Source: Flavobacterium sp. (lineage in GTDB: Bacteria > Bacteroidota > Bacteroidia > Flavobacteriales > Flavobacteriaceae). Taken from it: a DNA stretch of 64,000 nt. Each line of letters opens with the position of its first letter. Within the stretch, counting starts at the first letter, position 1. The stretch is taken from positions 62,001-126,000 of the forward strand of contig JADKHM010000001.1 of assembly GCA_016721735.1 (NCBI GenBank). Direction: 5' to 3'. This document shows positions 46,002 through 55,389 of the stretch, in pieces. Made by a program: the position numbers and the translations under genes. The notes beneath the pieces were generated by a model. That model had not been told where the DNA came from. It saw only the letters and a program-made list of their open reading frames with translations, and did not search any database.

Positions 46002-49000
46002 TTAATTTACTTTTATAATTTTTACGGTCGATATGGTCGACTCGGTGGCAACTTTAAACAAATATTGTCCAGCAGCAAGCCTTGAAATATCGATGATTGA
46101 TTGTCGTGCGTCAGGAGTTTGTTCTTCCACCAATTGGCCAAGTAAATTATAGATCGAAATTGACTTTATAGTTTTTGGACTGGAAAAACTCACTTTATCT
46201 TTCGCTGGATTTGGATAATAAGACAATTGATCTTGACTAAAACCAGAAACCGCGAGGACCACACAATTTACTGTTGCCGTCCAGCCTGGCGAAGTGTTGA
46301 TTCCATCAGAATAAAATGCAAATGTTAACGCTCCAGTTGCATCTGTTGATGTAATTGTACCAGGATTATTGGTGCCAGTATATCCGTATTGTTCCCCAAC
46401 AAAAGGGTAGGTCATATTTGGACCATCATAAATCCTAAGTTTATCTGATTGATTTTCTAGTGAAAAAGAAGTAAAAGTTACGCTTGCTTTTTCTCCCGGA
46501 TTGGCAGGAGTGATTGTTTTCATATAGTTCTCTCCATTAGAATAATCTCCAGTTGGTCCACCAGAATCAAAGAAAACACCATCTACACAAAAATTGATTA
46601 GTGTAGAAAATGAGGCATTGCTTAACGCCGAGAACACATTGTTGCTGCAACTAGCTCGTACATAAAAATCATAATTACTATAGGAATTCAAATTGGTAAG
46701 CGTATAGGAATTGGTTGTGACAGTTTGAAACGGGCCAGTCGGAGGCGTACCTTGTGGCACGACCAAAACTTCAAATAAAGAAGAACCATTCGGATTAGAC
46801 CAAGTTACCGTTGCACCACTTACTGTAATGGAAGAAATAGTAATTTCATTTGCATCGCTACATTGTGTCGTAAATTTATATACCGAAGAATAATTGGATG
46901 AACCACAAATGTTATTCGATTTGACTCTCCAATAATAATCACTTCCATAATCTAAATTCGAAATATCGATTTGATTGGTTAAACTTGTGTATGACGCTAG
47001 ATTAGTGGCAAAAAGCGCATCTTTAGCGATTTCAACAGTATAATTTGTCACATTTCCACCAATATTTTCCCAAGTCAATGTTGGATTAGTATCGGCTGGA
47101 TTGGTATTATTTGCAGGAGTTGTTAAGTTTGGTGCGGTCGTTAATGAGTTTTGAACTACTAGACTTAAACTCAAAGAAGTACTATAAGACGTTGAAGTTG
47201 CTCGCAGTATTAATGGATAATTTCCCACTTGTGTCGCACTAAGACCAGATATCAATACAGAACCAGAGCCAGCAGCCGAAAGTGTTGTTGGACTAAAAGT
47301 AGCACTTGCACCAGCTGGTAGACCAAGAACTTCAAACGATGCCGTTTCTGAAAATGCTGCAGGAGTTTTTAGTTGAAAAGTAAATGTTGATTCATTTGCA
47401 CCAACACAATTCCTATTTAGCAAGCTGCTATTAGACGTTAAAAGCATTTGATCTGCCGTCACGCCACTGATGATCAAAGTATAATGTTGTAAATTATTGA
47501 CTAAAGCTCCTTTGTGCGTAACTGTTACCGTGTAGGTTCCGACTGGATTGGCAATTTCGATTTTTTCAATATTGTCTACTTTATTATCTTCTCGTGTTGC
47601 AGGTTCATCAACTTCGATTGGGTTTAGTTTCCACGGAAAGTTAACTTCATTTCCCTTTGTTATTCTTATATCCAAATCATTTACGAGGGCAGGAGTTGAT
47701 AAATCAATTTGATTACTTTGTTGCACTATTCCAGCGGGATCAGTCCAACAAATCGTAGCAACAATTGGTTGTGTCGTACTAATTGCGTTGATGTCGAACG
47801 AATACGATTTTCCTTGTTCTAGAATATTTTCTTGAATATACGATTGTGTACCTTCATTCGTAATAAGCACCGCAGCTTTTTCTGCATTAAGTAATCCCCA
47901 ACCAAATCGATAATCAGGTCCAAGAGCAGTTCCAGCTTCGTCGGCTGTATGAATGGCAAGACCACGCAGCGTGGCTGCTCTCATAAATCCACCTTTGACA
48001 TTTTTGAAATGTTGTTGCAACAATAACAAAGTTCCAGCAACATTTGGCGATGACATTGAGGTTCCGCTATAGCTGCTATAAGAATTGTTGGAGTTGGAAG
48101 TTGATGATCTCACATTGACGCCTTTTCCGCAAATATCGGGTTTGATACGACCGTCGTCCGTAGGTCCCCAACTACTGAAACCAGACATGTTGACACTATT
48201 TGGTCCGGTATAGTTGGTCACTTGACTAACAGCAGCTACAATAATACCGTTCTTACAGGTGCTTTTTCCAGATAATAAGTCGTAACCTTGTTTTTCGTCA
48301 TTGTATCCCGCATTTCTTGAATTACCAGCAGAATTTACAAATTGATAATAGGGTGCATTAAACATCACATTATCAAAGAATTTTGCTTCTCCATCATATC
48401 TTCCCCAATCGGCAATTGCAACGAAATCAGGATCTGCTCCATACGAATGATTTGAAACTAGAAGACCATTCGCCGCCGCTAAAGTCACTTCATTAACGTC
48501 GCTATTCCAGTCGTAGGCTCTTAAGTTAGCTTGCGATGCCATTCCTTTAGATTGTGGACTTGCAGTTGCGTTGCCCATCATTGTTCCAGCAACGTGCGTG
48601 GCGTGGGCTGACAAACTCGGTGGATTATCTACTTGATCCACACGTCCTGTCAACAAGTTGTGCGTACTGCGAACGCCGCCGCCATCCCAAATCCCGATGG
48701 TCATATCTTGACCGTCTAGATTAAGACCCAAGCTTCCTCCGGCGTTCAATCGATTGGCACGGGTTGTTTGAGCAGCTCCAGCATTATCCGTAGTATAATA
48801 AACCGGATTTCCTTCTTTGTTAACACGGATTAATTCTGTAATTCCACCATTCTTATTTGAACTGAAAATTGTTTTCCATCCTTTAATTTTAGCAAGCTTC
48901 CACGCTTTTTCTTTTTCTGTTTTGAAAATTGAGTCATAAATAGGAGCTAACCGGTTTAGTTCAGAAACATTAGTACCGGCAATAATTTTTGCTTTTTCTT

Positions 49001-49067
49001 CTGTGGTTTGTGAATAGGCAATAGAAAAGCAAAACGTTAAAAGAATTGCAGAAAAAAGGATCTTCAT
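46002..49067 (-). CDS. T9SS-exported subtilisin-family (S8) protease with FN3 and CUB domains
   Basis: A 1021-residue exported protease. After a signal peptide (MKILFSAILLTFCFSIAYSQ) the S8 domain shows Asp in TIGIWDGGGVRSTHN, His in SAHATHVAGTMMG and Ser in YSGTSMSSPNVAGTLL, the full triad. Then come a P-domain-like beta region, FN3 domains (about 650-840), a CUB-like domain (about 845-935, LRIYDGPN) and a type A T9SS sorting domain (SISIYNLLGQLVEEQ...GQYLFKVATE). It should degrade proteins outside the cell. It is a single gene with its own terminator. Confidence 0.93.
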   Translation of the reverse strand: MKILFSAILLTFCFSIAYSQTTEEKAKIIAGTNVSELNRLAPIYDSIFKTEKEKAWKLAKIKGWKTIFSSNKNGGITELIRVNKEGNPVYYTTDNAGAAQTTRANRLNAGGSLGLNLDGQDMTIGIWDGGGVRSTHNLLTGRVDQVDNPPSLSAHATHVAGTMMGNATASPQSKGMASQANLRAYDWNSDVNEVTLAAANGLLVSNHSYGADPDFVAIADWGRYDGEAKFFDNVMFNAPYYQFVNSAGNSRNAGYNDEKQGYDLLSGKSTCKNGIIVAAVSQVTNYTGPNSVNMSGFSSWGPTDDGRIKPDICGKGVNVRSSTSNSNNSYSSYSGTSMSSPNVAGTLLLLQQHFKNVKGGFMRAATLRGLAIHTADEAGTALGPDYRFGWGLLNAEKAAVLITNEGTQSYIQENILEQGKSYSFDINAISTTQPIVATICWTDPAGIVQQSNQIDLSTPALVNDLDIRITKGNEVNFPWKLNPIEVDEPATREDNKVDNIEKIEIANPVGTYTVTVTHKGALVNNLQHYTLIISGVTADQMLLTSNSSLLNRNCVGANESTFTFQLKTPAAFSETASFEVLGLPAGASATFSPTTLSAAGSGSVLISGLSATQVGNYPLILRATSTSYSTSLSLSLVVQNSLTTAPNLTTPANNTNPADTNPTLTWENIGGNVTNYTVEIAKDALFATNLASYTSLTNQIDISNLDYGSDYYWRVKSNNICGSSNYSSVYKFTTQCSDANEITISSITVSGATVTWSNPNGSSLFEVLVVPQGTPPTGPFQTVTTNSYTLTNLNSYSNYDFYVRASCSNNVFSALSNASFSTLINFCVDGVFFDSGGPTGDYSNGENYMKTITPANPGEKASVTFTSFSLENQSDKLRIYDGPNMTYPFVGEQYGYTGTNNPGTITSTDATGALTFAFYSDGINTSPGWTATVNCVVLAVSGFSQDQLSYYPNPAKDKVSFSSPKTIKSISIYNLLGQLVEEQTPDARQSIIDISRLAAGQYLFKVATESTISTVKIIKVN

Positions 49068-49195
49068 TTATGTAAAAATTTAATTTTCGGCTAAATTAAT
49101 TCAAAAAAGTATAACTTTTAATAAGGAATGTAATTTAGAATATAGAACAGATGTTAAATTTTTGCCATAATCAAAACGATGCAAGTGCTTTTGAT

Positions 49196-50995
49196 TTATC
49201 GACCGACAAATAAGTAGCCATAGAGCGGCTCGGGATAGTCCTCGTCGTTCAGTTCAAGACTGTAATAGTAGGTTCCGTCTGTAATTTCAGTATTATTAAC
49301 AATGATACCTTCGGTTGCTTTTCCGTCCCAATTGGGTGTGTTGTTGTTACCAATCCAAACCAATTTCCCCCATCGGTTGTATATTTCTAGTTTAAAATTG
49401 AAAAAAACATCTCGCAATCCTTTGATTGTAAAAGTGTCGTTTGTCCCATCATTATTTACCGAAACATAATTATAAACAACCGGACGGCACTTAATGGTTT
49501 TGAGTTGGAATGAAGTGAATTGAAAGCAATTTCCATTATCCACTTTTACAAAAATTGACATCGGAGTTGTGGTTGCTTTGAAGTTTACAATGTCTGAAAT
49601 CGGATTGGTATTGGTCAGCAATTCCTCAATACTTAAGAAAAACGTAACAACATCTGTCGGATTTTGTTTGACCGTATTTTCATAGCTGGAAAAATCAAAA
49701 GTGCCTGATCCTAAACCTTCATTACAGGAAGTAATGTCGCTCAGCGGTTGCAGTTCCGTAGATTGAATAAAGGTAATATTGTATATCGATGTATTATTAT
49801 CTTCCAAAATTTCTTCGACAATGCCTTGACCATTTCCATTGTCGTCTATGACAAATTTGAGGCTGAATGGACTTGGAATCTCCGTCGGAATTTGAAGTAC
49901 AATTGTCCCGCTTTCGGTACCGTTGACTGCTATTTGATTTTGTGTTTGGGTCGATGTTAAAAGGACATCATTTACATAAATAGCAATCGGAACATTGGCT
50001 GGAAGCGCTTTAGTGGCATCAAAGTTTGAGGAAGTATATTGTAGATTAATCTCGCGCGAATTGCATCTAATTGCAACATCATCTATAGTGATCTGCGCGT
50101 CGGGCATTTGAGAATTGAGTTTGGTTACGATTGCATTAATCATGACAAAATCTTGACCAGAACCCAATTGAATTAGCGCCGAAGTATCGCCAACTTGAAC
50201 GGTATTTTGAATGTCGTAAATATCTAAATCCATATTATACAAACTGGCGTCGTTTGTTATACTGTTGGTTCCGTTGAAGGCATTGTTAACAGGATTTAGC
50301 GGAAGATTCTGCAGTGGAATGGAATTGATTGAAAGGGTTTCATTGACCTGAATGTTCTTATCGCCTTCCCATGCTATAAAACCAATTTTTGCATTTTGAT
50401 TGTCAACCACATTCAAACTATCTAAATTAATTGAAATAGCGTTTGGAACCGCTTGAAGTCCGTCATAAACATTAATTTGATTAAAAGGCAAATTGTTATT
50501 CTTATAGACAATAGCTATCGCCCAACCGCCGAAGTTCGTTCTGTTATTAAAATGATAAGTAATCCAGTCATTGAGGTCAAGTTCACTGAGCGTGTACGTT
50601 CCATTTCCAGTAGTTCGAACGAGACTTGTAATATCCGAAAAAGCACTAAAATAGTTAAAGACGTTTCCATTTGACGTCCGTTGATATTGAAAAATTCGGT
50701 CTGGAGTGATGGTGGTATTATTTAATGAGACTTCAAAATCACCAGGCCCACAACCTGCCCAGTATAAATAGGCTTTTTCCACGACGTCATTTGGACTTAA
50801 GTTTAGCGTAGCAGCTGAGGAAGTGTTAATTTCAGGTATGTCCATATTGGTGTTTTCACCCGGATTCAAAGTATTGCCAATAAAAGTAAAATCAAATCGA
50901 CCGTTAAATTGCTGGAATAGGGAAACGTCTTGACCAAAAATGGCAAGTGGAATTATGAAAATAAGCAAAGCATATTTGAATTGTTTGATCGTCAT
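49196..50995 (-). CDS. T9SS type B (gliding-motility CTD) exported protein
   Basis: A 599-residue protein with a signal peptide (MTIKQFKYALLIFIIPLAIFG), an N-terminal DUF3344-like beta domain (about 25-290) and a C-terminal gliding-motility-associated domain (NDTFTIKGL...LEIYNRWGKLVW...TDGTYYYSLEL), the type B signal for the T9SS. Type B cargo generally needs a PorP/SprF partner; one is encoded 3.4 kb away. The passenger's role is unknown. The spacer to the subtilisin gene (128 bp) shows nothing clear. Confidence 0.88.
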   Translation of the reverse strand: MTIKQFKYALLIFIIPLAIFGQDVSLFQQFNGRFDFTFIGNTLNPGENTNMDIPEINTSSAATLNLSPNDVVEKAYLYWAGCGPGDFEVSLNNTTITPDRIFQYQRTSNGNVFNYFSAFSDITSLVRTTGNGTYTLSELDLNDWITYHFNNRTNFGGWAIAIVYKNNNLPFNQINVYDGLQAVPNAISINLDSLNVVDNQNAKIGFIAWEGDKNIQVNETLSINSIPLQNLPLNPVNNAFNGTNSITNDASLYNMDLDIYDIQNTVQVGDTSALIQLGSGQDFVMINAIVTKLNSQMPDAQITIDDVAIRCNSREINLQYTSSNFDATKALPANVPIAIYVNDVLLTSTQTQNQIAVNGTESGTIVLQIPTEIPSPFSLKFVIDDNGNGQGIVEEILEDNNTSIYNITFIQSTELQPLSDITSCNEGLGSGTFDFSSYENTVKQNPTDVVTFFLSIEELLTNTNPISDIVNFKATTTPMSIFVKVDNGNCFQFTSFQLKTIKCRPVVYNYVSVNNDGTNDTFTIKGLRDVFFNFKLEIYNRWGKLVWIGNNNTPNWDGKATEGIIVNNTEITDGTYYYSLELNDEDYPEPLYGYLFVGR

Positions 50996-51106
50996 TGATA
51001 CTAAAATTGGACTTTAAAATTATTAAAATTAATTCAAAAAAACATACAAAGTGAGTTTTTAGCAGATTTAGCGACACTGGTTCCTTCTTTCTATAGTAAT
51101 TAATAG

Positions 51107-51114
51107 TAGTTTTG
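51107..51114 (+). promoter_or_regulatory. -7 element of the flippase gene
   Basis: TAGTTTTG fits TAnnTTTG, 20 bp before the TTG start codon. No clear -33 TTG. Confidence 0.42.
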
Positions 51115-51133
51115 TATTCTATTTTCAAATTTT

Positions 51134-52414
51134 TTGCAATTGAGTTTTCTTAAGACCATAAAGCGCACGCCATTATTCAAAGTTGCCTCTTTGAACAGCG
51201 TTAGTGTTATTTTGAAGATAGCAATCGGTGTTATTACGTCGAAGGTTTTGGCGGTATTCATTGGGCCGAGTGGTTTAGCGCTTACCGGTAACTTAAAAAA
51301 TTTCCTCACGTCTGTCGAAAGTGTTGCGACGCTGGGTTTTCAAAATGGTATCGTAAAATATGTCGTCGAAGCCAAGAATGATGATTTGGCGCTTAAGAAA
51401 ATACTGTCGACGGTTTTCATCAGCCTTCTTGTTGTTTCTATCGTTTTAAGTACATTATTATTTGGATTTTCTCACTATCTAACTTTAATGATATTTGGAA
51501 GTAGCTGGAATTACAGCATTGTTTTTAAGATACTTGCACTCATACTTCCTTGGTATGCATCTACAACTTATTTGATTGTTATTCTTAATGGTTTGGGTAA
51601 GTTTCAAAAGGTGATTTACGTCAATATTTTAGGTAACATTATTGGATTGCTTTTTTGTATTGGCGCTGTTTATTACCTGAAGACTTTTGGCGCTTTGCTT
51701 TCTATTATTGTCCCGCCGTCATTATTGTTTTTTGTTGCCTTTTATTATGTGAATAAAGAAATTTCGTTTTTTGAGAACATTTCACAGCATTCTTTTGATT
51801 GGAAAGTGTTGCAAAATTTGTCATCTTATTCTTTGATGGCGTTGGTTTCTTCTGTTTTTGGTTCATTTGTATTCCTTGCTATTCGAAATAATATTATTAA
51901 AGTTCTTGGACTTGAAAGTGCGGGCTATTGGGAAGCAATGACGCGGATATCAAACTATTACTTGATGTTTATTTCGACAATATTGACGGTTTATTTTTTC
52001 CCGAAGTTGGCTTTCTCAAGTACAAAAAAAGCAGTGCAGAATGTGGTCAAAAGTTATTATTCTACTGTGGTTCCAATATATGTCTTGGGCGTATTGATCT
52101 TGTTTTTTCTGCGTGGTTTTTTTATTCAACTATTTTTTACTAAGGCATTTCTTCCTGTCGCTGATTTGTTCTTTTGGCAATTATTTGGAGATACCTTCAA
52201 AGTAGCATCGCTAATTTTGGGTTATCAATTTTTTGCAAAGAAGTTAACGGTCGCTTTTATTTTGACAGAACTTTTTTCTTTATTATTGATGTTTAGTTTT
52301 AGTCATTTTTTTATTATTAATTATGGCATTGTTGGCGTTGTGATGGCGCACACGTTGACTTATTTTATTTATCTAATTGTATTGCTTTTGTACTTCCGTA
52401 AGAGTTTATTTTAA
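51134..52414 (+). CDS. Wzx/MATE-like polysaccharide flippase
   Basis: A 426-residue membrane protein with about 12 helices. The N-terminal KIAIGVITSKVLAVFIGPSG is typical of Wzx-type flippases that move lipid-linked glycans across the inner membrane. There is no ATG at the start of the frame: a stop lies at 51107-51109 and the first candidates are TTG at 51134 and 51140, so TTG initiation is likely. It stands away from the glycosyltransferases at 1-5 kb and is flanked by T9SS genes. Confidence 0.88.
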   Translation: MQLSFLKTIKRTPLFKVASLNSVSVILKIAIGVITSKVLAVFIGPSGLALTGNLKNFLTSVESVATLGFQNGIVKYVVEAKNDDLALKKILSTVFISLLVVSIVLSTLLFGFSHYLTLMIFGSSWNYSIVFKILALILPWYASTTYLIVILNGLGKFQKVIYVNILGNIIGLLFCIGAVYYLKTFGALLSIIVPPSLLFFVAFYYVNKEISFFENISQHSFDWKVLQNLSSYSLMALVSSVFGSFVFLAIRNNIIKVLGLESAGYWEAMTRISNYYLMFISTILTVYFFPKLAFSSTKKAVQNVVKSYYSTVVPIYVLGVLILFFLRGFFIQLFFTKAFLPVADLFFWQLFGDTFKVASLILGYQFFAKKLTVAFILTELFSLLLMFSFSHFFIINYGIVGVVMAHTLTYFIYLIVLLLYFRKSLF

Positions 52415-52446
52415 AAAAAAAGGATGCCATTACAGCATCCCTTTTT
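52413..52446. terminator. Bidirectional terminator between flippase and OmpA-family gene
   Basis: AAAAAGGATGC (52417-52427) and GCATCC plus CTTTTT (52435-52446) form a stem with A/T runs on both sides. It serves the flippase on plus and the convergent OmpA-family gene on minus. Confidence 0.88.
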
Positions 52447-52472
52447 ATGACTTTGATTATTAATTCCTATTG

Positions 52473-54408
52473 TTATAGTGCCATAATAATAAACTCACTT
52501 CTTCTATTGGCTTGGTGTTCTTCTTCAGAACATTTCACGTCATCGGCACATTTGTTTACGAGTTGTGTTTCGCCGTAACCTTTACCAGTGAGTCGACTTT
52601 CTTCTACACCATTTTTAACTAACCATGCCACGGTAGATTTAGCTCTACGATCGGATAGTTTTTCGTTGTATTTAAACGATGCTCGGCTATCGGTATGCGA
52701 ACGCACATCAATTTTCATGGTTGGATATTGCTTCATGACGTCAAGAATTTTCTCCAATTCTAAAGCAGCATCTGGACGGATATTCCATTTATCGAGGTCG
52801 AAATAGATGATTTTGATTCCAAATGCTTTAGCCAAGTCATCACCTACAGTTACTGGTTTGACGGTTTTCTCTAACTGAATAGGAAGGTCTGTTTTCCAGT
52901 TGTTTTGGCAATGGTGATTTTTGTTCTTTGGTTTCGTATTTTTCTTTTTCAGCTCTGACGTAGTATGTTTTTCCGCATTCTACCGATTTGAATTTGTAGA
53001 AACCTTTGTCATCTGAGGTCACTTCTTCTAGTTTGGTGAATTTCTCATCAAACAAAGTCACTTTAGTATTAGGAAGAATTTCACCAGTTTCTAAATCCGT
53101 TACGATTCCGGATAATTCTTGCTCACAGATGAGTTTTCTAGTTTCTAGGAATTTGTAGATATCATCAAAACCTTGACCACCATCACGGTTAGAGGATAAG
53201 AAACCTTTTCTGGTTTTGGTATCGATAAGATACGCGAAATCATCTTTAGGAGAATTGGCAGGCGCTCCGATATTCATCGGATCTTGAAATGATCCATCTG
53301 GATTCATTCTAGCCATGAAGATATCTAAACCACCCAAACCAGGATGTCCATCAGTGGCGAAATACAATTCATTTTCATCGGTAAGCAAAGGGAAAGTTTC
53401 TCTTCCTTCAGTGTTGATTTTGCTCCTAAATTCTCCGGCGTTCCAAAAGACCCATCACCACTAATGCTTACTTTCCACAAGTCTGATTGTCCTTTAGTTC
53501 CTGGCATATCAGAGGCAAAGTATAATGTTTTTTCATCTGGACTGAGCATCGGATGCGCTACGCTGTAACTATCACTATTGAAAGGCAGTTCGGTTGCATT
53601 TTGCCAACGTCCGTCAATTAAAGTTGCTTTGTATATTTTAAGTAAAGTTATTTTGTTGGCGTCTTTACCTTTGGTTCCGTTATTGAAATTGTTTCTAGTG
53701 AAGTACATATTGTTTCCGTCTTTGGTGAAAACAGGCGTTGCTTCGTGAAACTTAGAATTGACGTTTTTCGCAAATTTTCAGGTGCAGCAAGTGTACCTTC
53801 TGGAGTAGGATCAGACGAGTACATATTGGTAAAATACTGATTGGTCCATTTGTGTTTCTTTTGTGAGAAACTACCGGTATCACGCGAAGATGTAAATACT
53901 AATTTAGTTCCAGAGAACGCACTTCCATAATCTGAATATTGAGAATTAATACCCGCATCCTCGATGTTATATCTACCGGAATTGGCTTTAATTTCCTCCA
54001 TATAATTTTGCTTGTCTTTGAATATTTTCCCACGCAAATCCTCTGAAGCACTTTTGTTGAAAAGCGACATCATCTCGTCAGATTTTTTATAATCTCCAAC
54101 GGCTTTAAGACATTGTGCATAACGATAGTAATATTCAGGTTGCAGCTCGGTGTTCATGGCAAATAACTCTCCATACCATTTTGCAGCTTTGTCTAGCTCT
54201 GCATTAAAGTAGTAGGCGTTGGCTATTTTCTGAAACATATCGGCCGATTTGTAACCTTTATTAGCAATACGCTCGTAGGTTTTGGTCGCATCGATATAGG
54301 CAAACTTATCGTATTGCTTATCTGCTTTTTTCACGTCTCTGCTTTGAGCATAACTATTTAAAGCCAAAACACTCAAAATGTGATATAAATTATTGCTTTA
54401 TTTTTCAT
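52473..54408 (-). pseudogene. OmpA-family protein with TPR and PD40 repeats (five frameshifts as sequenced)
   Basis: The gene is spread over four frames, yet each join is repaired by one extra base in an A/T run: near 54375-54378, 53764-53768, 53418-53421, 52918-52922 and 52895-52898. With five bases restored the length is a multiple of three and gives 646 residues: signal peptide (MKNKAIIYITF...), TPR-like N-terminus, PD40 beta-propeller (LSPDEKTLYFASDMPG, ATDGHPGLGGLDIFMAR, GFLSSNRDGGQGFDDIY), a carboxypeptidase-type domain (LSGIVTDLETGEILPNTKV) and a C-terminal OmpA peptidoglycan-binding domain (VRSHTDSRASFKYNEKLSDR). It is 12 bp behind the PorP/SprF gene and completes a T9SS-accessory cassette. 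Confidence 0.86.
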
Positions 54409-54420
54409 GATGTTTTAGAT

Positions 54421-55329
54421 TTAGAAGAATCGAGGTGAAGTGATTTTGTTATAGTTATTGAATAATTCAAAACGTAAGAATACCTCATGCGATCCAGAGT
54501 TGTATTTTCTAAGACGAGTCGTTTCCATATCATAACCGTATCCGATGTATAAACCGTCGGTGACTTGAAAACCAGCCAGTGCACTCACGGCAGCATCCCA
54601 ACGATAGGCGCCACCTACGACGAATTTCTCGAAGAACATAAAGTTGGCAGACACATCCACTTGCAGCGGAGAACCTGTAACGACTTTGGTTAACAAGGCA
54701 GGTTTGAATTTGATATCTGAACTCAAATCAAATACATGACCAGCGATGAAATAATAGTTGATTCTCTCTTTGAAAATGGCTACATTATCACTGTCATAAC
54801 GATTGGTTTGAATGAAGTTCGGCACCGAAATACCAAAATAGGTTTTATCTGAATGCAAATAAATACCTGTTCCAATATTCGGAGAGAATTTACTGTAGTT
54901 CACCAGCGATGGGTCATTGGCTTGTTCAGGGTTTAGCTGAGAAGCATCCAGATTAAAGAAGTTTCCCGTTCCTTTAACTCCGAAGGATAATTTGTAGGTT
55001 TCAGAAGTTTGAATGGTATAGGAAACATCAGCAGAGATTGTGTTTTCCACCGTTGGACCAATTCTATCATTCATAAAAGAAAGACCAACACCGATATTAC
55101 TCTCACCAATAGGTGTGTTCAAGGAAAAGGCATTGGTCACCGGGGCACCATCTAAACCAACCCATTGGGTACGGTGTAGACCAAATATACTCATCACACC
55201 TCTCGATCCTGCATACGCTGGATTGACATTGATCGTATTGTACATATACTGCGTGAATTGTGCATCTTGCTGCGCAAAACTCGCCGAGGCTGTCAAGATC
55301 AAAACGAAAATTAATACTCTTGTTTTCAT
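54421..55329 (-). CDS. PorP/SprF-family T9SS outer-membrane protein
   Basis: A 302-residue PorP/SprF protein: signal peptide (MKTRVLIFVLILTASASFA), QQDAQFTQYMYNTINVNPAYAGSRG at the mature N-terminus, and a beta-barrel C-terminus, a set diagnostic of the family. SprF is needed for surface delivery of the type B cargo SprB in Flavobacterium johnsoniae. Here the upstream gene is itself a type B giant adhesin, so this protein is its likely dedicated partner. The adhesin stop and this ATG are 60 bp apart with a perfect hairpin between. Confidence 0.93.
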   Translation of the reverse strand: MKTRVLIFVLILTASASFAQQDAQFTQYMYNTINVNPAYAGSRGVMSIFGLHRTQWVGLDGAPVTNAFSLNTPIGESNIGVGLSFMNDRIGPTVENTISADVSYTIQTSETYKLSFGVKGTGNFFNLDASQLNPEQANDPSLVNYSKFSPNIGTGIYLHSDKTYFGISVPNFIQTNRYDSDNVAIFKERINYYFIAGHVFDLSSDIKFKPALLTKVVTGSPLQVDVSANFMFFEKFVVGGAYRWDAAVSALAGFQVTDGLYIGYGYDMETTRLRKYNSGSHEVFLRFELFNNYNKITSPRFF

Positions 55330-55347
55330 TAGTTTCTAGTTTTTTAA

Positions 55348-55370
55348 CCTGAGGGCTTGCAACCCTCAGG
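55348..55370 (-). other. Intercistronic hairpin between adhesin and PorP/SprF genes
   Basis: CCTGAGGG and CCCTCAGG form a perfect 8-bp GC-rich stem over a 7-nt loop. No T run follows on the minus strand, so it looks more like a partial terminator, an mRNA-processing or stability element, or a dispersed repeat than a full terminator. Confidence 0.6.
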
Positions 55371-55389
55371 TGTTAGATTTGAGTTTGGT

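Noticed and set aside
52473..54408. Phase variation by homopolymer slippage as cause of the frame breaks
   Set aside because: The runs are only 4-5 bases, too short for frequent slippage, and five independent off-states in one gene are implausible.
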